Shown one piece after another: positions 1-7,862 of a stretch of DNA of 64,000 nt. The stretch lies in NCBI RefSeq assembly GCF_050589605.1, contig NZ_JBNGOO010000001.1, one strand, 5' to 3'. The notes under the pieces were generated by a model. It was not told the origin of the DNA and ran no database searches. It saw only the letters and a list, made by a program, of their open reading frames with translations. The DNA is from Granulosicoccus sp947495035. GTDB lineage: Bacteria > Pseudomonadota > Gammaproteobacteria > Granulosicoccales > Granulosicoccaceae. Within the stretch, counting starts at the first letter, position 1. Every line of letters begins with the position of its first letter. The position numbers and the translations under genes were made by a program.

Positions 1-1
1 G

Positions 2-343
2 TACCAGGGTCGCTGGTTCGATCCGCAGGCATTGATGCTCAGAGACACCCTGCAGAAGTGGATAGGCGCCAGTGTCAACGGCACTGTCACCCTGGAACTG
101 CGTCGGGGCGATGACTACACCTTGCTGAACACCGAAAGTGATTCGCTGACCTATGCGCCTGAAAACCTGTCGATGGAAGTGGTTGAGGACGAGGCCTTCA
201 GTCCCCTGGATCGCATCGGTCAGCTGTCCATGCGCAACCTGGATATCAACGATTCACGAACCAAGCTGCATGCATATGCGGCCAAGGGTGTGTTGCCATC
301 AGGTGGTGCGATGAAACAGCTTCTCAGTGACGAAAAGAACTGA
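2..343 (+). CDS. argG: Argininosuccinate synthase, C-terminal fragment (5' end outside window)
   Basis: This is the last 113 residues of argininosuccinate synthase, which joins citrulline and aspartate in arginine biosynthesis. The reading frame is open from base 2. It contains the family's C-terminal segment: YQGRWFDPQALMLRD, then TLELRRGDDY, then LTYAPENLSM and the conserved DRIGQLSMRNLDI. The ATP- and citrulline-binding N-terminal domain lies outside the window. The resemblance is to the E. coli-type (longer) ArgG subfamily. The stop lies inside the start region of the next gene, a 17-bp overlap if the GTG at 327 is used. Identification is by recall of the family sequence. Confidence 0.9.
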   Translation, partial: YQGRWFDPQALMLRDTLQKWIGASVNGTVTLELRRGDDYTLLNTESDSLTYAPENLSMEVVEDEAFSPLDRIGQLSMRNLDINDSRTKLHAYAAKGVLPSGGAMKQLLSDEKN

Positions 344-1514
344 ACGACAGACCGAGAGTTATAATACAACTGTGGGAAGCAACGACAGTTCGGCGACCGG
401 AACATCGCTGGAAGTCCCACAGCAACCCGGTCCTGTTTGCACGGATTATCGTCAGCTTTTCCTGAACGATACACCGTTGCTGGATGTCAGAGCGCCCATC
501 GAGTTTGCGAAGGGCGCCTTTCCTGCATCCGTCAATCGACCATTGATGACCGATGAAGAGCGCCACCTCATCGGCATTCGCTACAAGCAGGCCGATCAGC
601 AAAAGGCGATCGCTCTGGGCGCCGAGCTGGTAACGCCACAGCTGCGTCAGCAGCGGGTCGCCGCCTGGGCTGAATTCGCCCGTGAGCATCCCCAGGGTGC
701 TCTCTACTGCTTCCGTGGTGGATTACGCTCGCGCATCAGCCAACAGTGGTTGAAGGAGGCGGGCGTCGAGTTGCCCCTGGTGAGCGGCGGCTACAAGGCC
801 TTGCGCACCTTCCTGATGGAGACCCTGACGGAACTGTGTGCGACGCTGGACCTGGTGCTGATCGGGGGCCGCACCGGCAATGGCAAGACGCTGCTGATTC
901 AGCGCCTGGGCAGTACGGTCGACCTGGAACAGCTGGCCAATCACCGTGGTTCGAGTTTTGGCAGCATGGCCAGCGTGCAGCCAAGCAATATCGATTTCGA
1001 GAACGCGGTAACCGTTGCGTTGATGAAGCTGGCAGATGCCGGTCACCAGCGAGTGCTGCTGGAGGATGAAGCCCGTCTCATCGGACGCGTCTGTCTGCCC
1101 GATACCCTGCGCAACGCCATGCAGGCAGCGCCGATCCTGATACTCGAATGCGACATGCAGCAGCGCATCGAAAACTGTTTCGATGACTATGTGCCCGACC
1201 TGCTGAAGCGCTATCAAGCCACTCATGGGACAGGTGCCGGGTTCGAGGCCTACGCGAATCACCACCGAGGCAGTCTGTCGCGCATTCAGAAGCGATTTGG
1301 TCATGTGCGGTACCAGCATGCTCTCGACATGCTGGAAGAGGCCTTGAAACGTCATGAACGCAATGCTGACACCAGCGGATATGCCGGTTTCATCGAGTTC
1401 ATGCTGCGCGAATACTACGACCCCATGTACGACTACCAGCTGAGTCGGAAGCAACATCGCGTCGTGGCCCGTGGCTATGCTGAAGAGTTGCTCGCCTGGG
1501 CCGCCCAACAGTGA
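327..1514 (+). CDS. mnmH: tRNA 2-selenouridine synthase (rhodanese plus P-loop)
   Basis: MnmH/SelU replaces sulfur of 2-thiouridine at wobble position 34 of certain tRNAs with selenium, using selenophosphate, through a geranylated intermediate. An N-terminal rhodanese domain (about residues 38-160) starts with DVRAPIEF and carries the catalytic Cys128 in YCFRGG. It is followed by a P-loop, GRTGNGKT at 181-188, in the C-terminal nucleotide-binding part. At 395 aa it is about 30 residues longer than E. coli MnmH, all at the N terminus. An in-frame GTG at 372 would give a more usual length and neither start has a clear ribosome site. It overlaps the selenophosphate synthetase gene by 4 bp (GTGA), so the two are probably translationally coupled. 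Confidence 0.93.
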   Translation: MTKRTERQTESYNTTVGSNDSSATGTSLEVPQQPGPVCTDYRQLFLNDTPLLDVRAPIEFAKGAFPASVNRPLMTDEERHLIGIRYKQADQQKAIALGAELVTPQLRQQRVAAWAEFAREHPQGALYCFRGGLRSRISQQWLKEAGVELPLVSGGYKALRTFLMETLTELCATLDLVLIGGRTGNGKTLLIQRLGSTVDLEQLANHRGSSFGSMASVQPSNIDFENAVTVALMKLADAGHQRVLLEDEARLIGRVCLPDTLRNAMQAAPILILECDMQQRIENCFDDYVPDLLKRYQATHGTGAGFEAYANHHRGSLSRIQKRFGHVRYQHALDMLEEALKRHERNADTSGYAGFIEFMLREYYDPMYDYQLSRKQHRVVARGYAEELLAWAAQQ

Positions 1515-3751
1515 ACAGTGCGCCGATCGTACAGGATGTCTGCCTGCTCGGTGGCGGGCACAGTCACGTCCTGTTGATTCGACGTTGGGCAATGCAAGCT
1601 CTGCCGGGCGTACGACTGACCCTGGTGTCAAGCAGTTCGATGACCCCCTATTCGGGCATGCTGCCGGGCCTGATTGCCGGTCACTACAGCGTCGACGATA
1701 TACACGTCGACTTGCGCAGATTGTGTGCCTGGGCCGGTATCCGTTTCATCGAGGAAACCGCCATCTCGCTGGATCCTGAACGACGGCAGATCGGCTTCGC
1801 GTCCAGGCCCGCTCTCGAGTTCGACGTGCTGTCTCTGGATACCGGTAGCACACCGGATCTGTCAGTGCCCGGGGCGCGGGAGCACGTCACACCGGTCAAA
1901 CCGGTTCACAGCTTTCATGCTCGCTGGCAGCAGATCAGAGAGCGGCTCGAGTCATCGGAGGAGGAACGTGTATCCATCGGCGTAGTGGGCTCCGGTGCCG
2001 GCGGTTTCGAACTGGTGACTGCCATGCGCCATGTGCTGGCCAGTGAGCGGGCACAACTGTTCTGGTTCCTGCGCCATGACATGCCCTTGTCCGGTCGGCC
2101 AGCCCGGGTAGGCGAACTGGCACTGGCGGCCGCCAGGCGTGCCGGTATCGCGGTGATCACGCAGTTCGACGTCATACGGGTCGAGTCCGATCGCCTGGTG
2201 GCGGCAGACTCTCGGGAAGTGACGCTGGACGAAGTGCTCTGGTGTACCGGGGCTGTGGCTCCCGACTGGCCGTCGGCTGCCGGTCTGGCCGTGGACTCTC
2301 GTGGTTTTGTCAGCACCAATGCCTGTCTGCAGAGCGTGTCTCATGACTTCATTTTTGCCAGCGGAGACATCGGCACCCAACGCGCGACGCCTAGTGCCAA
2401 GGCTGGCGTATTCGCGGTTCGTCAGGCACCCATTCTGTTCGAGAATATTCAACATTACCTGCTCGGCAGGAAGCTGAAGCCCTATCGACCGCAGAAGGAT
2501 TTCCTGAGCCTGATGGCAACCGGTGAAAAGCGCGCCATTGCCAATCGTGGTCCACTGACGGTCGAGGCTGATTGGGTATGGCGTTGGAAGGACCATATCG
2601 ATCAGACTTTCATGCGCAAGTTCAGTGATCTGCCGGTCATGAACCTGAATCCGGCGACCCTGAAACTGCCAGATGCCTTGCGGGAACGTCACCTTGACGC
2701 TGCAGGTTCGAAGGCAGGACACGCCGGGGCCGCCATGCGGTGCCGGGGTTGCGGTTCGAAGGTCGGCGAGCCGCTTCTGGAGCGAGTATTGACTCATGTT
2801 CGTGCCGACCAACAGACTGATGGCTCATCGCCACTGTCTCCAGCTGCGGATACGGCAGTGTTGTCCTTGCCCGGCAGCACCCTCGTGCAATCCGTCGATC
2901 TTGTCAATGCCATCGTGGACGATCCGTATCTGCTGGGGCGTATTGCCGCATTGCATGCATTGAGTGATGTGGTGACGGTGGATGCAACGGTTCATTCCGT
3001 GCAGGTCATTGCCACCGTGCCTTCAGGGACGGAGCCCATCGTTGAACGGGATCTGAAGCTGTTGATGAGCGGACTGTCGCACGTACTGGAAGCAGAGCGG
3101 TGTGCACTGGTTGGCGGGCATACGGTGCAGGGAGATGAGCTGTCGCTGGGTGTTGTCGTGAATGCCGTGCTGAATGACAACAGTGATGCGGCGTCCAGCG
3201 ACAGGCCGGAAATGCACGTCGGTGACGTTCTGATCCTGACCCAGCCGCTGGGAATCGGCACGCTGTTCGCCGGGCTCATGCAAGGTCGAACGCGCGGGCC
3301 GGATGTTGGCAGCGCACTGCATCACATGCTGACAAGTAACCGGCCAGCGGCCCACATACTGCGTCAGGCCGGGGCGCATTACATGACGGATATCACGGGG
3401 TTCGGTCTGTTGGGTCATCTGCACCGATTGCTTGACGGCCTTCAGATGGGGGCACGTATTCGCAGTGCGCAGATTCCGCTGTTGCCGGGATCATGGCAAT
3501 TGGCCGAACAGGGGGTGCGCAGTTCTCTGTGGCCCGAGAATCGCCAGGTACTCGATGTCATGGCGGTGGACGCCGATATTCCGGCATCGCGGTTGTCCCT
3601 GCTGTGTGATCCGCAAACCAGCGGTGGGCTGCTGGCCATCGTACCGGCGTCTGCGCAGGCTGACTGTCTTGAACGCTTGCATGCCGCGGGCTATGCCGAA
3701 GCTGCGGTGATTGGCGACATGGCACCATCGGCAACAATAACGCTGTCCTGA
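1511..3751 (+). CDS. selD: Selenide, water dikinase fused to an FAD-dependent oxidoreductase
   Basis: This 746-residue protein has two parts. Residues 1 to about 390 are a pyridine-nucleotide-disulfide/NDH-2-like oxidoreductase, with a dinucleotide fold at GGGHSH (14-19), a second one at GSGAGG (160-165), and FASGDIGT near 282 for FAD contact. From about residue 408 a complete selenophosphate synthetase follows (ATP plus selenide to selenophosphate). Its catalytic loop is CRGCGSK at 411-417; Cys414 and Lys417 match E. coli Cys17 and Lys20, and the second Cys of the E. coli motif is Ser. The nucleophile is Cys, not selenocysteine. Such fusions are known. The oxidoreductase may supply reduced selenium, which is an inference. 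No selA or selB is in the window. Confidence 0.93.
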   Translation: MNSAPIVQDVCLLGGGHSHVLLIRRWAMQALPGVRLTLVSSSSMTPYSGMLPGLIAGHYSVDDIHVDLRRLCAWAGIRFIEETAISLDPERRQIGFASRPALEFDVLSLDTGSTPDLSVPGAREHVTPVKPVHSFHARWQQIRERLESSEEERVSIGVVGSGAGGFELVTAMRHVLASERAQLFWFLRHDMPLSGRPARVGELALAAARRAGIAVITQFDVIRVESDRLVAADSREVTLDEVLWCTGAVAPDWPSAAGLAVDSRGFVSTNACLQSVSHDFIFASGDIGTQRATPSAKAGVFAVRQAPILFENIQHYLLGRKLKPYRPQKDFLSLMATGEKRAIANRGPLTVEADWVWRWKDHIDQTFMRKFSDLPVMNLNPATLKLPDALRERHLDAAGSKAGHAGAAMRCRGCGSKVGEPLLERVLTHVRADQQTDGSSPLSPAADTAVLSLPGSTLVQSVDLVNAIVDDPYLLGRIAALHALSDVVTVDATVHSVQVIATVPSGTEPIVERDLKLLMSGLSHVLEAERCALVGGHTVQGDELSLGVVVNAVLNDNSDAASSDRPEMHVGDVLILTQPLGIGTLFAGLMQGRTRGPDVGSALHHMLTSNRPAAHILRQAGAHYMTDITGFGLLGHLHRLLDGLQMGARIRSAQIPLLPGSWQLAEQGVRSSLWPENRQVLDVMAVDADIPASRLSLLCDPQTSGGLLAIVPASAQADCLERLHAAGYAEAAVIGDMAPSATITLS

Positions 3752-3774
3752 CATTCACTGACGAGAAGAATCTG

Positions 3775-4947
3775 ATGAACAACACCCTGCTATGGCTGCG
3801 GGCCGAATCCAAGGCCTTTGAAGAGCGCACCTTGCTGACGCCAGAGGTGACCCGTGAGCTGTTGAAGGCAGGCTTCGAGGTCGTGGTCGAACGTAGCGTT
3901 GCACGTATCTTCAGCGATGAGGAGTATCAGGAAGCGGGATGCCGATTGGTGCCCGAGGGTAGCTGGCAGGCAGCTCCTGAACATGCCTTCATTCTGGGGC
4001 TCAAGGAACTGGATCCCGTACTGGGTCCGTTCACGCGGCGTCACGTACATTTTGCGCATGCCTACAAGCATCAGAGTGGCTGGCAGGAGACCCTCGGTGC
4101 ATTTGCGCGCGGCAAGGGCACCCTGTATGACCTGGAGTATCTGGTCGATGAACAGGGGCGGCGAGTGGCCGCATTCGGGTACTGGGCAGGCTTTGTCGGA
4201 GCGGCGACAGCCGTGCTCAGCTGGGCTGGACAGGCCTTGGGCAAAGAACCCAGTCTGGCAGCCTTGCAGGCCTGGCCCGACAAGAATGCCCTGATTGCCG
4301 ACGTGCGTGAACAGTTGGCGCAGGTAGAGGCAGCGCAAGGCGGTTGTGATGAGGATGCAGTCGTCAGTGAGGCCGGCGCGGCAGCTCAATCGCACAAGCC
4401 GGTTGATCAGCGCCCGACTGCGTTGGTCATCGGCGCTCTGGGACGCTGCGGTAGAGGGGCCTGTGAGTTGCTGGAAGCCTGCGATGTGCCGCTCACTCGT
4501 TGGGATCAGGCTGAAACAGCCGCCGGGGGACCCTTCGATGCAGTTCGCGAGCACGACATGCTGATCAACTGCGTATTCGTGAATGCGCCGTCCTTGCCTT
4601 TCACCACGCTTGAACATCTGCAATCTCCCCAACGTCGTCTATGCGTCATCGCCGACGTCAGCTGCGATCCTACGGGTGAGTTCAATCCCTTGCCTGTCTA
4701 TCGCGATTGCACCACCATGGACAGACCGGTTGAGCGACTTCTTGCTGCCGACGGATCAGCGCCGCGACTGGACATCATTGCTATTGATCATCTGCCTTCT
4801 CTGCTGCCCAGAGAGAGCAGTGAGGACTTCTCGACACAGATGTTGCCGCATCTGCTCGAGCTGAAACAGCCTGACCAGGGTGTCTGGCAGCGTGCAGAGG
4901 CCGTTTTCAGGCAGTACCGGGATCTGGCGACCGGACAACAGGCCTGA
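3775..4947 (+). CDS. Saccharopine dehydrogenase (NAD+, L-lysine-forming type)
   Basis: This 390-aa protein resembles the fungal Lys1 family, which interconverts saccharopine with lysine and 2-oxoglutarate using NAD(H). The N-terminal alanine-dehydrogenase/transhydrogenase-like domain contains Lys77 (GLKELD) and His95 (FAHAYKHQSGW), which line up with the catalytic Lys77 and His96 of yeast Lys1. The nucleotide-binding domain shows GALGRCGRGA near residue 222. A purine-rich GAGAAG lies just upstream of the ATG. It follows selD by 23 bp and may be co-transcribed. No partner Lys9-type enzyme is nearby, so whether it works in lysine breakdown or in another amino-acid reaction is open. Confidence 0.85.
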   Translation: MNNTLLWLRAESKAFEERTLLTPEVTRELLKAGFEVVVERSVARIFSDEEYQEAGCRLVPEGSWQAAPEHAFILGLKELDPVLGPFTRRHVHFAHAYKHQSGWQETLGAFARGKGTLYDLEYLVDEQGRRVAAFGYWAGFVGAATAVLSWAGQALGKEPSLAALQAWPDKNALIADVREQLAQVEAAQGGCDEDAVVSEAGAAAQSHKPVDQRPTALVIGALGRCGRGACELLEACDVPLTRWDQAETAAGGPFDAVREHDMLINCVFVNAPSLPFTTLEHLQSPQRRLCVIADVSCDPTGEFNPLPVYRDCTTMDRPVERLLAADGSAPRLDIIAIDHLPSLLPRESSEDFSTQMLPHLLELKQPDQGVWQRAEAVFRQYRDLATGQQA

Positions 4948-5016
4948 CTTGACAGCGGCTCGTCCCTTGGTGTGGGGCGAGTTGTGCGACGCTATCCGAA
5001 GCGGATGATTGAATGC

Positions 5017-5100
5017 GTCAAACAGGTCAAACAGGTCAAACAGGTCGAACAGGTCGAACAGGTCGAATAGAGCGAATAGAGCGAATAGAGCGAATAGAGC
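5017..5100. repeat. 9-bp tandem repeat array (gtcaaacag to agcgaatag)
   Basis: About nine successive 9-bp units can be read: gtcaaacag three times, gtcgaacag twice, gtcgaatag once, then agcgaatag three times and a partial unit. The variants are ordered, which suggests stepwise expansion of a diverging unit. The array lies in the 184-bp gap between the saccharopine dehydrogenase gene and the 3' end of the peroxidase gene, which runs toward it. On the plus strand the TAG-containing units are read as stops in one frame. I see no coding role for it. Confidence 0.9.
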
Positions 5101-5711
5101 GGGTCAAACGGATCAGAGCAGACCGAACGACCTACTTCAACAGCGCCTCGATGTCGCTCACCAGCTGTTTGCCCGTCGGCAGTACGCTGGACCCATAGTG
5201 GGCCACTACCTCTCCGTTTCTGTCGACCAGGTACTAGTTGAAATTCCATTGCGGGTAGATGCCGGTTGCAGCCGCGAGGTATTGGTACAAGGGATGCGCA
5301 TCGGCCGCGGTGACATGCACCTTCTGGAACATGGGAAAGCTCACGCCATAGTTCAGTTCACAGAACCTGGCCACCGCAGCTTCGGAATCGAGCTCCTGGC
5401 GAAAGTCCTCGGACGGGAAACCGAGTACCGCGAATCCTCGCTCGCCATAGCGCCGGTGCAGTGTTTCCAGTGATTCGAACTGAGGGGTGAAACCGCATTT
5501 GCTGGCGGTATTGACAAGCAACAGCACCTTGCCGGCAAACGCATCGCACAAGGGTCTGGCCTCTGGTCCCATGAGCGGGCGAATGGCATGGGTCAGCAGA
5601 GGCGAGCAACTCCTTTCCGGACTACTCGATTCTGCCGACACAGGGACGCTCAGAGGCTCGGGCGAGGGCGGCTGCAAGGCTACACCCCGATCCATAAGCG
5701 CTGTCATGATT

Positions 5712-6072
5712 GCCGTGCCCTCTGTGCCCTCTGTGCCCGCTGTGTCTGTCGTGTCTGTCGTGCCTGTCGTGCCTGTCGTGCCTGTCGTGCCTGTCGTGTC
5801 TGTCGTGTCTGTCGTGTCTGTCGTGTCTGTCNNNNNNNNNNNNNNNNNNNNNNNNNNNNNNNNNNNNNNNNNNNNNNNNNNNNNNNNNNNNNNNNNNNNN
5901 NNNNNNNNNNNNNNNNNNNNNNNNNNNNGTCGTGCCAGTCGTGCCAGTCGTGCCAGTCGTGCCAGTCGTGCCAGTCGTGCCAGTCGTGCCAGTCGTGCCA
6001 GTCGTGCCAGTCGTGTCTGTCGTGCCTGTCGTGCCTGTCGTGCCTGTCGTGCCTGTCGTGCCTGTTGTACCC
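5712..6072. repeat. 9-bp tandem repeat array inside the peroxidase gene
   Basis: About 13 units are visible left of the gap and 16 right of it, in blocks of variants: tctgtgccc, gtcgtgtct, gtcgtgcct, gtcgtgtct, then gtcgtgcca repeated, one gtcgtgtct, and gtcgtgcct. The unit phase is constant on each side. Read on the minus strand in the peroxidase frame the units encode Gly-Thr-Thr, Asp-Thr-Thr or Glu-Gly-Thr. The array sits exactly between the signal peptide and the enzyme domain, so it codes for a flexible linker of variable length. It probably defeated assembly. Confidence 0.95.
5832..5928. other. Assembly gap (97 Ns)
   Basis: A run of 97 undetermined bases lies inside the 9-bp array. The left flank ends after the first three bases of a unit (gtc) and the right flank begins with a complete unit, so a gap that keeps the repeat register must equal 6 modulo 9. 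Ninety-seven does not, so the stated size is likely an estimate. Downstream frames should not be trusted across it. Confidence 0.98.
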
Positions 6073-6188
6073 GCCGCGGCCAGGCTCCCTGACCAGGCAA
6101 TCGAGCAGGCGACCAGCGTGACGAGTATCATGGATGCGGGCCAATGTCGGCAATTCAGTGAGTGCATGTTCATACTCGAGTGTCCACC

Positions 6189-7862
6189 ATGCTGAGCGGG
6201 GAAACGGGAACGATATCGGACGATTACTATCTTGCCAACTTTCATCGTCTGGCAGAATTTGTCGTCGATACCTATCGTGACATCCTGACACCCGAAGAGC
6301 GGCAGTGGTATGCCTCCGTGCAGTCCTCCCCGGAATCTGCCCAGAGACTCTATATTCGTCTGCTGACGAGAAAGGGATCAGTTTTCCGGCTGAGCCGTCT
6401 TCGCTATCCGGAAATCGACGACCTGCAGCAGGCTGCCGGGCAGCTGGCTACCCGCGGTCTGGCCGATATCAGTGCCCCGACCGATCCGCGCACCCTGCTG
6501 GCGGCGTTCACCAAGCCGGAATTGCTCGACCTGCTGGAGCCCGGCTTGGCGCGATCGCGTCCTCGAGCCGAGCTGATCGAGCAGGTCATGTCGAGCGACG
6601 TCTTGTCGATGCAGAATGCCATCGATGAACTGCAAGGGGCGGATCACTGGATCACCCTGTTCGGTCACCAGCACTGGAATGTCTTCCGGCTCGGTTTCTT
6701 CGGCAATCTGTATCAGGACAGTAGCGAGTTCGTGCTGCAGGAACTGGGCACCGTACGCTACGAGAGTTATCGTCTGGACAATGATGCCCGAGCGTATGCC
6801 ACGCGTGCGCAGCTCAATGCGCACTTGCGTTATTTCGAGTGTGAGGCCCTGTTCGAGACCATCGATCAGAAACAGCCGGAACAGCTGCTGGCCCTGATCG
6901 GACAGCTGCCGGTCGAGGTCGTGGACGATGATCATCTGCAGCGACGTGTCGATCGCTACCGCAATCGAGTGGCACGCCAACTGGAGCGGCTGGGACGGGA
7001 TGCCGATGCGCTGGCACTGTATGCGCACTCGCTGCATCCGCCGGCGCGCGAAAGACGTATCCGGCTGCATCTGCAGCGCGATGAGCGAGAGAGTGCCGCG
7101 CGACTGCTGGCCAGCCTGCTGGAAGATCCTTTCAATGATGCCGAGAGTCAGGTGGGCGAACGATTGCAGCAGCAGCTGAACAAGCTCCGTGGCAGGAAGA
7201 GCAAAAGGGCGCCTCGCTTCAGACCACAAACTACAACGCTGACGCTTTCCGATTCCCCTGGCCGAGTGGAGCTGGCGGCCCGCGATTTCTACGCCAGGTT
7301 CGGTGAGTGCCAATACACGGAAAACGCCCTGAGCAACGCAGTGCTCGGACTCTTTATCTGGGACATCATCTTTCACCCTGTGCCAGGGGCATTCTTCAAT
7401 CCCTTTCAGTCCGCACCGGCAGATTTTCGGCAGCCTTCGTTCGCCCGTCGCCGAGCGAATCTGCTGATGTCACGTTTCGAGGAACTGGATACACCCGATC
7501 TCTTTCGCCAACGGGTCGTGGATGCCCATGCGCAACATCAGGGCAAGAGCAATCCACTGGTTCGCTGGGGCAGAATCGATCGCGACCTACTGGTGCTGGC
7601 ACTGGATCGGATTCCGGCAGATCACTGGCGTGTCATCTTCCAGCGCATCCTCAGTGACACCCGCGAGAATACCTCCGGATTTCCGGATCTGATTCTGTTT
7701 CGTGAGGAGGGCGGTTACGAGTTCATCGAAATCAAGGGGCCGGGCGATACCCTGCAGCAGAATCAGCTGCGATGGATGCAGTATTTCGATCAGAGCCGCA
7801 TACCGTGCCGCGTCGTCAATGTTCGCTGGGCTCAGCAGCCAGACAGAACAGCCGGTTCATGA
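6189..7862 (+). CDS. FAN1-like VRR-NUC structure-specific nuclease
   Basis: This 557-aa protein matches bacterial homologs of FAN1, a 5' flap endonuclease/exonuclease that acts on branched DNA and interstrand crosslinks. The C-terminal VRR-NUC domain shows the PD-(D/E)XK core as PDLILF, then EFIEIKGPGD, then QLRWMQYF. The middle is a helical, TPR-like region with a SAP-like segment near the N terminus. I chose ATG 6189 because it begins 15 bp from the divergent peroxidase start; an upstream ATG at 6162 is also in frame but would overlap that gene. The stop overlaps the following helicase start (ATGA), indicating coupled translation. The FAN1 plus helicase pairing also occurs in Pseudomonas. 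Confidence 0.88.
   Translation: MLSGETGTISDDYYLANFHRLAEFVVDTYRDILTPEERQWYASVQSSPESAQRLYIRLLTRKGSVFRLSRLRYPEIDDLQQAAGQLATRGLADISAPTDPRTLLAAFTKPELLDLLEPGLARSRPRAELIEQVMSSDVLSMQNAIDELQGADHWITLFGHQHWNVFRLGFFGNLYQDSSEFVLQELGTVRYESYRLDNDARAYATRAQLNAHLRYFECEALFETIDQKQPEQLLALIGQLPVEVVDDDHLQRRVDRYRNRVARQLERLGRDADALALYAHSLHPPARERRIRLHLQRDERESAARLLASLLEDPFNDAESQVGERLQQQLNKLRGRKSKRAPRFRPQTTTLTLSDSPGRVELAARDFYARFGECQYTENALSNAVLGLFIWDIIFHPVPGAFFNPFQSAPADFRQPSFARRRANLLMSRFEELDTPDLFRQRVVDAHAQHQGKSNPLVRWGRIDRDLLVLALDRIPADHWRVIFQRILSDTRENTSGFPDLILFREEGGYEFIEIKGPGDTLQQNQLRWMQYFDQSRIPCRVVNVRWAQQPDRTAGS

Larger units (their letters stand above)
5132..6173 (-). pseudogene. Exported glutathione peroxidase family gene, interrupted by an amber codon and an assembly gap
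   Basis: The start at 6173 gives a signal peptide (h-region SMILVTLVACSIAW; LVAC could be a lipobox). It leads into a Gly-Thr-Thr/Asp-Thr-Thr repeat linker and then a GPx domain with the catalytic Cys in NTASKCGFTP, then GFPSEDF, FPMFQKV and WNFN. After WNFN comes TAG at 5234-5236 where relatives have Lys (AAG). The same frame then continues for 33 more family-like residues (YLVDRNGEVVAHYGSS and on) to a normal stop at 5132-5134. The 97-N gap shifts the frame, but the repeat phase needs a gap of 6 plus a multiple of 9; 96 would restore a single ORF. It could be a true pseudogene or sequence error. FPSEDF lacks the usual catalytic Gln. Confidence 0.75.

Noticed and set aside
5234..5236. In-frame TAG in the peroxidase read as recoded (pyrrolysine or suppressed)
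   Set aside because: Pyrrolysine is confined to a few lineages and no pyl genes are in view; a single base change from AAG at a conserved Lys is simpler.
5017..6072. Tandem arrays considered as CRISPR
   Set aside because: The units are 9 bp and contiguous, with no spacers and no cas genes.
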